Shown here: in pieces, positions 55,430 to 64,000 of the stretch
How the letters are laid out: every line of letters begins with the position of its first letter
Numbering within the stretch: position 1 is the stretch's first letter
Assembly: GCA_039000515.1 (NCBI GenBank)
Contig: JBCFYV010000024.1
Span: 43,225,979-43,289,978 of the forward strand
Length of the DNA: 64,000 nt
Reading direction: 5' to 3'
Source: Timema cristinae
Taxonomy: Eukaryota > Arthropoda > Insecta > Phasmatodea > Timematidae
Program-made: the position numbers and the translations under genes
Notes under the pieces: generated by a model
The model's database searches: none
Told to the model about the DNA's origin: nothing
The model's input: only the letters and a program-made list of their open reading frames with translations

Positions 55430-55850
55430 GCCAGTCGTGTTGAGTATTTACGATTGTCCATAGACTAAAGTAAGCCTACGCCCCCACGTCTCTAGGCTGA
55501 CACCTTTTATAAGTCAGGGACTTCTCAAATTGAACCCCACCTGCTATTTAAGATCCAGCAGCCAGTATTAGTGAACAAACACCTCTCGAGGCCATGTCCT
55601 CCGAGCGTAGCCACGTGCGTGAACTTGCATGGCGGCAATTTAGGGGCTGATGACCCCGTGCCTGCCATTGATCCCCTGTAATCATTTGACATCTAGGAAA
55701 CCCCACTTTGCCCATTCCAGACTTACATTACCGGTAAGAGTTGTCTCCTTGTGTATGTAACGTATTTTAAAATGTGGCATGGTTTCTTTCATCTATCCGG
55801 TCACGTGAAGACCCAAAACAGGCGGATTTGGTCCTAGAGCAATCCGCGTG
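55430..55850. other. Unique-looking GC-richer block, possible conserved element
   Basis: GAACTTGCATGGCGGCAATT, GCTGATGACCCCGTGCC and CATTGATCCCCTGTAATC (55620-55685) differ from the AT-rich background and from all repeats here. No coding motif. It may be a conserved non-coding element. Confidence 0.25.
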
Positions 55851-56811
55851 AAATAGGCGAGACACAATTAAATAATCGTAGGGTTGATGTGTAGGGCTTG
55901 ATTTCTCTCAAATGGATTATCGGTACCATAAAACGCGGAACGCTACTATGAACTGATTCAGTACCTCTTTTTTTTTTTATTTTTTAAATTAACTGAAACG
56001 AAATGTTACCCGGATACTTCCAGCAAGGTAGTGCTACTGTATGCACGAATTGTGTTTCTTTGGCGTTATTGCGTGGTGTCAAAGGTTAAATGACCCCCAT
56101 GTTCAGCAGATCTCACATCTTCGGATTATTATTATCTGCGGGTAAGAATGAAAGATGCTCTTAACAAATACATTCCTTACTTTCTGCTTTAAATGAAGGA
56201 AGCCGTTAAATACAACATTCATCAACAAAATATCACCGTTTGAACTAACATGGATCTTTGTTAAAAAAAAGATAACGGTTAAATACATGTCTGCAAGCAC
56301 GTGGGGACCATTTCCAACATCTATTGTATCGTGTCATAATGTAATTACTTTATATGTATTGGCAACGGTAGGTGCACAGATAATTTTGGCTCACCTTGCA
56401 GTTTACTTACAACAAAATTTATAAAATTTGAGATATTTAGAAAATGGCGTATTGAGAAAGTTTATACGAATGTGTCTTACTATTTATTAAAAATACAGAC
56501 AGAATATTTTCATCCACGCTCTTACACACACATAACACACACACACACATATATATATATAAGTATACATGATAAGCCATAAAGCTTTTACGTAATCGTG
56601 GTAACAATTATTGGTATCAACATATTAAATTAATATTTCCAGTATCAAAATAATGTCTTCATAACTCGTATGTCAGCTTATATAAGAAAATAAATAAAGT
56701 ATTAGACTTCCTTATCGTTGTAATGCCTTAGACTCATTTAAATAACATATTTTCTTAAATAATTACGTTTCCCACGCATAAGAATATACACTTTCAAAAC
56801 CTTAAAAAAAA
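55851..56811. other. Intergenic, AT-rich, small CA/AT microsatellite
   Basis: (CA)n with (AT)n at 56523-56562. No gene. Confidence 0.5.
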
Positions 56812-57129
56812 AAGTAAGACGGGTGTTCAAGTGAGTGTTTAATAGTTTTTTAATTTTGTATTTTGCTTGGAAACAACCTCTAATTTTGTATTAATAAACT
56901 TATAAAATACTTAGTTAGGAAATTCTACATTTTTTTGATAAAATAACAACATTAACATATTTACTGTAGTATATCAAGGTGTTAACAATATGTAATTTAA
57001 ACTTCAATAATTATGATAGTATTTTTATATAGCAATGAACTTATTAAAGAAGGTAATCATTAATATTATTTTTAGTACAAAATATTAAAAATAATTCAAA
57101 AAGCTCGCTTGAACACCCTTAAGTAAGAC
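56812..57129. mobile_element. 300-bp MITE with 9-bp target duplication
   Basis: AAGTAAGAC is identical at 56812-56820 and 57121-57129. Between them the left end GGGTGTTCAAGTGAGTGTTT matches the reverse complement of the right end (AAGGGTGTTCAAGCGAGC), with further AT-rich pairing inward. A perfect 9-bp duplication is typical of Mutator-like transposases. There is no coding capacity. The two-base offset at the right end leaves the border uncertain by 2 bp. Confidence 0.78.
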
Positions 57130-57884
57130 TGTGTAAGCTGAAGATAACACTTTATTCCACCAGGTGCAGAATTTTCGACTAAGCTGTTAGTATAATGACC
57201 TAAAGGGTGGGAAGGTTGTGTATATAAAAAAAGACTTTGTTATCACGAGATCTTAATAGGTTCGATGCTAGATCACGTCTCTATATACACCTTCGTCCAT
57301 ACATAGGACTGACTATATGACCTTATCTTAATGTGATATCGCATTTTGACAGCAATGAATGGGGCTGTGAGGGGAGAAATGGGGAACAAGGAAATGAGTG
57401 AACACAAAACTCACGATTGACACCCACACATTCATCACGTATGTTTCGAATACATACTCGCCTAGAATTTGAGAGAACTTTGTAACCTAGGCGGTAGTCA
57501 AAGTGGCGGTAGTGGCAGATAATCAATGGATCATTTCTACATTTAAAAAAGGGCTTCATACGAGCTCGATTTTCTCAATGTGAACTAAATACAGCAAATT
57601 ATGGATAGTTTAACACAACACAATCCTAGCTTCTCATAACTTTATTAAACCCAACCAAATATAACCTATGGCACAACACGATCAAAACCTAAATAAGACT
57701 AACCTAATATCAAGCACAACACTATCCTAAGTCTGTGCAAAATAAGATGGAAAGTTTTTGATTGGTCCTTGGGGTCGAATCAGTATTATGGCAGGGCCCT
57801 AAATAGCATTGCTAAGGGATTGGTGGGGCCTGATTCATATTTCACCGGTAAAAGAGGTATACAACCATCTCTTGGAGGTGTAGC
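57130..57884. other. Intergenic, no supported feature
   Basis: 57320-57560 is less AT-rich but without motif. Confidence 0.45.
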
Positions 57885-58040
57885 CAAGATACTGTTGTGA
57901 TTACTTTAAGTAAAAAACTAAACTAAAAGTATCTACTGAAGCAATATAACATTTAATTTCTCCAAAAATAGGATTATTTTAATAAAAACTGCAAACCATA
58001 CTGATCTTTAGTCACGTTCCTCTCCCCTCCCCCATCTCAA
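57885..58040. mobile_element. Palindromic long-TIR element, half copy (6)
   Basis: Only one arm is present: TACTGAAGCAATATAACATT, AATAAAAACTGCAAACC, TACTGATCTTTAGTCACG, ending CCCCATCTCAA. The other arm is missing upstream. Confidence 0.65.
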
Positions 58041-58069
58041 TAATTTCTTGGATATTTTAATTACGTTTA

Positions 58070-58340
58070 TGAGAACCTGAAGATAAAGTTAGAATAGATA
58101 AAATGTGCCTGCATTTGCGTACACTCCGTTTACCCCTAAAGATAGCAGTCTTACCTTGACGGATTATTCTGTGAATCCACCTCATAAGCTATACCATAGC
58201 GAAATAATGCAAAGTAAGCTTGCTAGCCTACAAGATGAATGAAGGGTACACCTGGGATTCAAACCCTGATCTCCTCATCACAGGTAGCCCGACCTATGGC
58301 GAGAGAAACACCTTAGAAAATTTGACCACTGATGTGAGTC
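58070..58340 (-). mobile_element. SINE-A copy with an internal foreign stretch
   Basis: The body GCATTTGCGTACACTCCG is at 58112 and the promoter half (CCTGGGATTCAAACCCTG, 58251; CACCTTAGAAAATTTGACC, 58310) at 58245-58340. Between them 58135-58244 includes the repeat core shared with 32566-32631, so that element probably inserted into this SINE. Confidence 0.65.
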
Positions 58341-59112
58341 GTTAAATAGTAATTATACATCATAGTAGGTAACATAACACTATTAAACCAATTCAGAAAA
58401 TTAAAATGTGAGATTTTCTAGTGGAAAAATTAAATTTTCGAATACTTTTGATTAAACTTTAATTTCGTTGAAATCTCTGCAAGGAATGAGAGATAATTAA
58501 TAAATGTCATTTTAAGTAAATTATTCGCACCAGTGATACAAACAATTATTCATATTCAAATAAAACATTGTATTCATTAAAAAAAATATAGAAAAATGAC
58601 ATTCAGGAAAACCAGACATCTTCTTCCTTGCGTTTTAAAGTATGGTTGTTTCCTTCTTCTTTTCATGGAAAGAAAAAAACCTTCCTTAGCGGTAGAGTTG
58701 GTTTTTTTTTTTTCTAAAGAAAAAACAACGCTCCGACTTCTTTTGTTTGTGTGGGTAGCCCATAGATAGTAGCGCAAGAAAAACTCTTTTAAAAGCTTCA
58801 TTTATTTTTACTTTTTCCTCGCTGCTAACACCGAAGCCATTCCTTCTCATTTTCACCTCTCAATTCTACGGCACTTCTTCTTTATAACGTTCCTTTTCTT
58901 CTCCCCCTTCCTTTTGCAACGGTGGAACCAACCAACCAACCCCAAGTTCTAGTTTATGTGACATGTAGACTAAAAAATATATATTGAGGTGAAGAATATG
59001 TATTCATTTCTTACGGCCTCAGATGTGGCACAATAAGATTGCCCATCACTCTTAGGCCTTGAAGCTCTCAAATATTGTATCATCTATAGTTACGGCTATT
59101 TGTTTATTTAAC
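58341..59112. other. Intergenic, no supported feature
   Basis: 58590-58930 is rich in TTC/CTT runs. The minus frame at 58577-58801 is lysine-rich translation of this and not called. ACCAACCAACCAACC at 58927. Confidence 0.5.
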
Positions 59113-59346
59113 ATAGGTGGTCGATCGGTCTAACGCGTCACTCAAGCAATAGACTGAGTTGCCGATTACGGTGATATCAGTGTTTTGAATAATGAGCGGG
59201 TGTACTGAGAGTGGTTTTTCATAAATGGTCTCCATGAAAATTCGGGTAAATCTCCTCTAAATTATACATTCATCATCCCTACTCTTATAACTTTTTATTT
59301 TTTCATGTATGAGAATGCCTCGAAATGGTAGTAGGACGCGATGCTC
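59113..59346 (+). mobile_element. SINE-A copy, diverged
   Basis: AGGTGGTCGATCGGTCTAAC (head), GCCGATTACGGTGATATC, B box destroyed (GTTTTGAATAATGAG). Body TTTTTCATAAATGGTC, tail CTCGAAATGGTAGTAGGACG. Confidence 0.8.
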
Positions 59347-60242
59347 AAGCAAAACAAAAGACATGTCAAATGAAAGCCCGTAAATCTTAACCACCAGTGA
59401 ACCGTCAGTTCTCATACAAGTTGACCCATACTCTATATAAATCCACTGAGCGGACGTTCTTTACACTTTTCTGATTATTATCGATGTAGCTTGATATTTT
59501 CTATCGTCTGAATGATGAGATGAAATATTAACTAGACATTCCTGGGAAATCTAGTGGAAAGTAAAAAGACTGTGATTAATAGCCAAGTCGGATGGGGGAG
59601 AAAAAAAAGCAGAGAAAATAAACTGAAGAAAGAAATATTTTATATGTGTAGTTTTGTCAAACACTTCTAGCGAAACTTTTGAGTTTATTTTATTTTTTCC
59701 TTTCTTTTACTTTTTTTATAGAGGCTAGTCAATATAAGAAATGAAAAAAATTTTGGATCGCATGTGGTTTATCTATTGAACTTGATCAATATACTGTATA
59801 CGTAGCCTATTTGTTGGGTTTGTAGTAAAGTTTCTATTTACAAAACCTTAAACTTATTGATTTGCATAGAAAGTATCCATTAAACATGTTTCTTAATCCT
59901 ACACATACAAACAACTTAGGTTGGTCATAAATTTTATGTTCTTATATAAATTTTAGAAGCTACGCACAACGTAGCTGAATCGCATTAGCTTTTGGAAACA
60001 AGTGAATGGCTTGATAAAACGTTTTTAATTTAGCTCTAGTTTGTAAAGCCAACCAGAATGCCAGAACAATATGTAGATTGTTTCAAAGAGATTAATTATA
60101 GTTTTATAAAATATGTGTGTTCTCAATTAAAAAACAACTAAAATCTGAAATACCACTTTGCAAACCTACATTACAAATTAATTGTACAAATAATTTTGTA
60201 TTTTAGATAAAGCAAAAATTGTGTTTACCAGATTATTATTTT
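59347..60242. other. AT-rich intergenic DNA
   Basis: No supported feature. Confidence 0.5.
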
Positions 60243-60536
60243 CTTGGCTCCTTGTCTTACTACCAGTCCGCATGTCCGAATATTTACACTTATAGGTTAG
60301 GGATTAGTAAGGCTAAATTCAGAAGATGTGTCCCCGCATTTTCATGGGGAGAGAGTGGAAAACCACATCCCAGTTAACTCAGTAAATTGTAGGTTAAGTT
60401 TAAGAAAAGATGGTAGACTTAACTTCGCCACTAAATTATATTATTATTATTATTATTATTAAAAACCAGCCGTGTTTCAAATACTAGCTACCCCATCAAA
60501 GAAAAAACAGATAAGATGAACCTGATGCTTTGGTCC
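60243..60536 (-). mobile_element. SINE-A copy with an ATT microsatellite inserted
   Basis: Rc tail TTGTCTTACTACCAGTCCGC, GGTTAGGGATTAGTAAGGCT, body GGAGAGAGTGGAAAACCACA. Then foreign sequence with (ATT)n at 60438-60462, then promoter remnants ACCAGCCGTGTTTCAAATAC and CTGATGCTTTGGTCC. Confidence 0.7.
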
Positions 60537-60687
60537 GCATGCCCACGTGTGCTGATATTTATAATTATTATCAACATATTCCCGAAGTTAAAATTGAATG
60601 TCTAGGTTAAGAATATTGTTCCAAATGGAATCTAAAGTTCGTTCTAAAATGCAATCTACCCGCATAAGTGAGCACATAAACTAAACA

Positions 60688-60850
60688 CGTCAAGCAATTT
60701 AGACTGATTTTCCGGTGACGTGGAGGTCGGACTCTAATCCCGGTTGGATATATTGGGTTGTTGTATTTACTAAATGGCCTCTCCCTCTTTCTTCACGTTG
60801 ATGCGTGTGCATTAATTCCGTCCTCATCTCTAACCTACCAGTTCTATTAA
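60688..60850 (+). mobile_element. SINE-A copy, both ends damaged
   Basis: GATTTTCCGGTGACGTGGAG, B-box region CGGACTCTAATCCCGG (60728), body TACTAAATGGCCTCTCCCTC. The tail is replaced by the next copy. Confidence 0.75.
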
Positions 60851-60863
60851 CAAGATACATATC

Positions 60864-61114
60864 TACCTCGGTGGCCGCATAGTCTAAAGTGCTAATCTCA
60901 CAATAAACTAGAATGGCGATGATGGACAGATCAAGGTTCGAATCTCGGTCAGGTGTGCTGAAGGTCGTTTTCCAAAATAGTTTTCCACTCTCACTCTAAG
61001 CAAGTATGGGTACACACACTCTAAATATAACATTCCTTATCCATTAAACCATTAGCGTAACTAATACACAAACGTATAACCCAAATGGGTAGTAAGACGC
61101 GGTGCTAAAATAAT
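60864..61114 (+). mobile_element. SINE-A copy, full length, well preserved
   Basis: CTACCTCGGTGGCCGCATAG (head), B box AAGGTTCGAATCTC, TTTTCCACTCTCACTC, tail CGTATAACCCAAATGGGTAG then GTAAGACGCGGTGCTAAAAT. In the tail hairpin CCCAA-ATGGG the arm change is compensated compared with CCCGA-ACGGG. Confidence 0.93.
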
Positions 61115-61224
61115 CTTGAGATAGATCGGATGGGTATAATCTATTATATTCGTGCTTCTCTTAACAAATTACGGAACAGGCAGGTGTATAAACTATTTAG
61201 TATTAACAATATTTGACCTGTGTC

Positions 61225-61316
61225 ACTACATCTAAATTCAACCTTCCTCATCCCTAACATATTACTGTAAATAAAAATAGACGTATAACCCGAAAAGGTA
61301 ATAAGACGCGTTGCTA
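61225..61316 (+). mobile_element. SINE-A tail-and-body fragment
   Basis: CTAAATTCAACCTTCCTCAT, CCCTAACATATTACTGTAA, tail CGTATAACCCGAAAAGGTAA. Only the 3' third remains. Confidence 0.82.
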
Positions 61317-61924
61317 AATAAATAAATATAAAAACAGGGGAATGTAAATAATCTCCTAGAATCTCTCCTTGAATTTTAAGTAGCAAAGGCGTATTCTGAG
61401 AAAATTAATAGGTATGCTGTATTCTAAAAGCTGCAGGGAGGATTCGGGGGTCAAAGACTCTTAACCACCTTTGGCCAAGATGATAAAGAAATGCTTCCCC
61501 TGGAAATATTTAAACATGAGTAAGTATCTCTAGTTTAGAACAATGGATCTCAAACAAATTATGTTTTTTTTAGTACTCGCATTTTATCTTGGGAAACTTC
61601 GCATCTTCCAACTCCCCTCGTCTCTCTTTTTTGACTTATTTTTATCTATGTTTTATTACATATTCTGACCTCATAAAAGTACACCAGAACTATGCTCAAA
61701 ACACACCAAAACGTGAAGTTACTGATGATTATCATCCACTCTAATTGTAATGGAATATCCAAACACAGCACACTGCAGTTCATCGTAATACATAAATAAT
61801 CCGAGATTTAAGTTAAAATGTCAAGGCTAAGAGTTATGAGCACACTCCTGACTGTATAAGAGTGACATACACTATTAAAAATTGGTTGAGTGTTATTAAA
61901 AGTACACACAGGTAGTATTTTAAT
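61317..61924. other. Intergenic, no supported feature
   Basis: Ordinary AT-rich sequence. No frame or repeat supported. Confidence 0.5.
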
Positions 61925-62045
61925 TTTTAATTTATTTGAGGTATTTAGCGTGCGTTCACTTTCTGGGCCAAATGATTATATCAGCACACGACTTAACTTA
62001 GATCTAGAAAAAACACAACACCCAGCTCCCTGACCGTTGATTCAT
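61925..62045 (-). mobile_element. SINE-C copy, 3' part
   Basis: TTATTTGAGGTATTTAGCGT, TTCACTTTCTGGGCCAAATG, TATATCAGCACACGAC and AACACCCAGCTCCCTGACCG are the reverse complement, in order, of the copy at 39.9-40.3 kb. Confidence 0.65.
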
Positions 62046-62939
62046 CAACATGAGAGGGAAAATCCTAATTTTACCAATAATAATTAGATAATGTATGCTG
62101 CAAAAAATTATAAACTTATAAGCAACACTAAAAAACAAGGTTAAAACTCCATAAATACTTCATACTAAAAAACAAAAACACTGTCTAGATATTACAGTTA
62201 AATTAGCCCCTCATTCCCCACCCTCCCTCCCCTACTTCATCCGTGTATACTCTAAAATGGTGGTAAATATGCTTGCCAAATACATGATGATACATGTGCC
62301 TAGAATGCATAAACATAATCAAATATGTATTTAATTATTGCATAGTTTAAAACTTGTTATGTATACGATTATTTCACATAATTATATCATTTGCATTTAT
62401 TTTATTTTATTTTATTTGAACTATACTAGCCTAGTAAATAATCATTGTGATCTTGATTCTTGAATATTTGTTCAACAGTTGGTACACTGTTTTGCTTGCG
62501 ATAAGTATTCAGCAGGCCCTGGGTTGTAATCACCCTAATTCATTGGCCAATGTTTGTTGGCGAGGAGTAAGGGGGAGTGTTGCAACCCCATAGACATTGG
62601 TCAAGGTTATTAGAACTTCTCTAGCTTTGCCTGCTGTTTTCAAGCAGCAGATCCTGGTCTTTATAAGCTGGGTAGGTAGAAGACCCTTTTGGAGGAATAA
62701 TTACTTAAAACACAATATTCTTGAATTATGAACAAATATTAGTTTACAAATTAATAATATATAGATACATTATACATGTATATTTATTCACAATCTAAAC
62801 ATTACTATTTACACAGTTTGCATGGGCAACATTGAATTTAGAAAATAGCCCATATAAGTATGGGTATGTGGTGCAGGACTAGCATACCCAGAGAATACGC
62901 CACTATTAAGTAGATATTATTCCTTGGGGGGCTAGTTAC
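62046..62939. other. Intergenic, small TTTTA microsatellite
   Basis: (TTTTA)n at 62398-62417. AGCAGGCCCTGGGTTGTAATC at 62511 is weakly B-box-like. No gene. Confidence 0.45.
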
Positions 62940-63091
62940 GCAAATGCGGGGTACACTCAACCACTGGAAGGACGCACTTGATTAGATGCCCATTCTACCA
63001 GACATTCGCGATCTAATTCTGGCGGAGACTCGCAAATGCCGGGTATACTCAGCCACAGAAGGAAGCATTTGATTGGATGACGGTTCTAACA
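62940..63091 (+). repeat. 92-bp tandem duplication
   Basis: GCAAATGCGGGGTACACTCA...TTGATTAGATGCCCATTCTA (62940-62999) recurs at 63032-63091 as GCAAATGCCGGGTATACTCA...TTGATTGGATGACGGTTCTA. CCAAGGTTCAAATCCC at 63099 is a B-box-like motif, so this could be part of a tRNA-derived repeat. Confidence 0.8.
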
Positions 63092-63651
63092 TACCAAGGT
63101 TCAAATCCCTGTGGGCATGCTGCCTAAATGTCAGGATCATATAATTCTGGTGGGGGGGATGTTGGAATCAAATCCCTACCGATAAACTGTTGGAACATTT
63201 TATTAATCATCCCTACCACACTATCATAATTTAATCCCCAATAAGATACTAGTTGATCAAGTATCAACAGAAACACATTTCTCATGTGAGATATAGAGAA
63301 AAGCCTAATTCGATTGTATACCAAGGGAGTGAAAACATATCAATGGTAGTTTCAACAAGCTCAGATTACCTTGGCAACACTCCACGCCACGAAACTGTAA
63401 ACAGTTTGTCAGACTACAAAGGCCAACAACAACATTCCACGACTCGTTAGAAAGCCTAGTTCACATGTAGCCGGAAAATAAAACTAAAAATGAGTTTTAA
63501 AAAACAAACATATGATGGACATACTTTATTTGCTGGTTAACAGTTTCGTGTTTCCAAGGTAAGAAGAACTTGTACCTGTGATATCTCCCCCTCCCCCTTC
63601 CCCCACTTCCCACTTGATTAATCACACTGACATTATATTTCATTATGTTAT

Positions 63652-63798
63652 AATTATTATTATTAGCACCACGTCTTACTACCCGTTCGGGTTATACGCA
63701 CTTACGCTAATGTGTAATGGTAGGGTGATTGTGAGATTAAATGGAGGACCTACAGTTTAACGTGGGATCCGAACCACCGTGGAGGCTGGCATTCCACA
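63652..63798 (-). mobile_element. SINE-B, 5'-truncated
   Basis: Rc tail CACCACGTCTTACTACCCGT then GTGTAATGGTAGGGTGATTG, AATGGAGGACCTACAGTTTA and GATCCGAACCACCGTGGAGG, stopping near GGCATTCCAC. It is truncated close to the same body position as the copy at 40.1 kb. TSD not resolved. Confidence 0.9.
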
Positions 63799-63821
63799 AT
63801 TTCACTATGATTTTATAAGGG

Positions 63822-63990
63822 TGTACAGGATGGGGCGGAAACAATTAAACTATTCCATGCTGAAGAAAGTGACGGACAACGTGTTGAGGTTTGTCTGACA
63901 TCGGTGGAGATCACCCGAGTGACATTATCTTCAAAAAGTGTAAAAGTGGACATTTTCATGTTACACTATCTTTTCAACCCCGCCTGTATA
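63822..63990. mobile_element. Short MITE with TACAGG-type ends
   Basis: The left end TGTACAGGATGGGGCGGAAA matches the reverse complement of the right end (TATACAGGCGGGGTTGAAAA) imperfectly over about 20 bp. The length of 169 bp, lack of coding capacity and TA-like borders suggest a non-autonomous DNA transposon. The superfamily is not certain. Confidence 0.6.
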
Positions 63991-64000
63991 TTATGCTTGT

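Noticed and set aside
58577..58801. Lysine-rich minus-strand frame
   Set aside because: Translation of TTC/CTT-rich low-complexity DNA.

Overview
This window looks like gene-poor, AT-rich nuclear DNA from an invertebrate animal, most likely an arthropod and plausibly an insect. That placement rests on general character: tRNA-derived SINEs with 11-15 bp target-site duplications, relics of non-LTR retrotransposons, MITEs and long microsatellites. No conserved host gene confirms it. I find no complete protein-coding gene, no rRNA, no convincing functional tRNA gene and no CRISPR. The longest open frames are 120-170 codons and fall in repeats or show no recognisable domain.

About 30 full, partial or nested copies of a tRNA-Leu-like SINE (called SINE-A here) are spread along the window. 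Seven copies belong to a second SINE (SINE-B) with a different tRNA-like head. Both end in the same 3' tail, which carries the small hairpin ACCCG-AA-CGGGT, so one LINE may mobilise both. A third dispersed repeat (SINE-C) and a tRNA-Ile-like family occur too. One tRNA-Ile-like copy (24.5-24.9 kb) is a complete head-to-head foldback.

DNA transposons are represented by non-autonomous elements: a six-locus, nearly fully palindromic family with TTAA-like ends (1.8, 20, 23.7, 48.3, 53.3 and 57.9 kb); a 235-bp MITE with 39-bp perfect arms and an inner 52-bp palindrome (2.8-3.1 kb); a 560-bp MITE nested in a palindromic element (20.1-20.7 kb); a MITE nested in a SINE (15.5-16.1 kb); a hAT-like MITE with an 8-bp TSD nested in a SINE (35.3-35.6 kb); an element with a 9-bp TSD (56.8-57.1 kb); and a short element with TACAGG ends at the right edge. 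Two frameshifted C-terminal relics of non-LTR reverse transcriptases lie at 28.5-28.7 and 46.9-47.1 kb.

Tandem DNA includes a 43-bp minisatellite (29.6-30.65 kb) and a 37-bp minisatellite (51.1-51.8 kb), both with variants recurring at 8-unit spacing; a 50-bp array whose units carry a dyad (16.8-17.05 kb); an inverted-plus-tandem repeat (43.8-44.0 kb); and long (GT)n, (AT)n and (AAT)n tracts. Several islands richer in GC than their surroundings (7.5-8.3, 13.2-13.6, 21.2-21.6, 37.6-38.1, 42.3-42.7, 44.1-44.45, 45.7-46.2, 55.4-55.85 kb) are the best places to look for hidden exons or regulatory DNA. Two weak exon candidates are listed at 8.03-8.23 kb (minus) and 31.73-31.85 kb (plus). All boundaries were read by eye and are good to about 5-20 bp unless a TSD is quoted.
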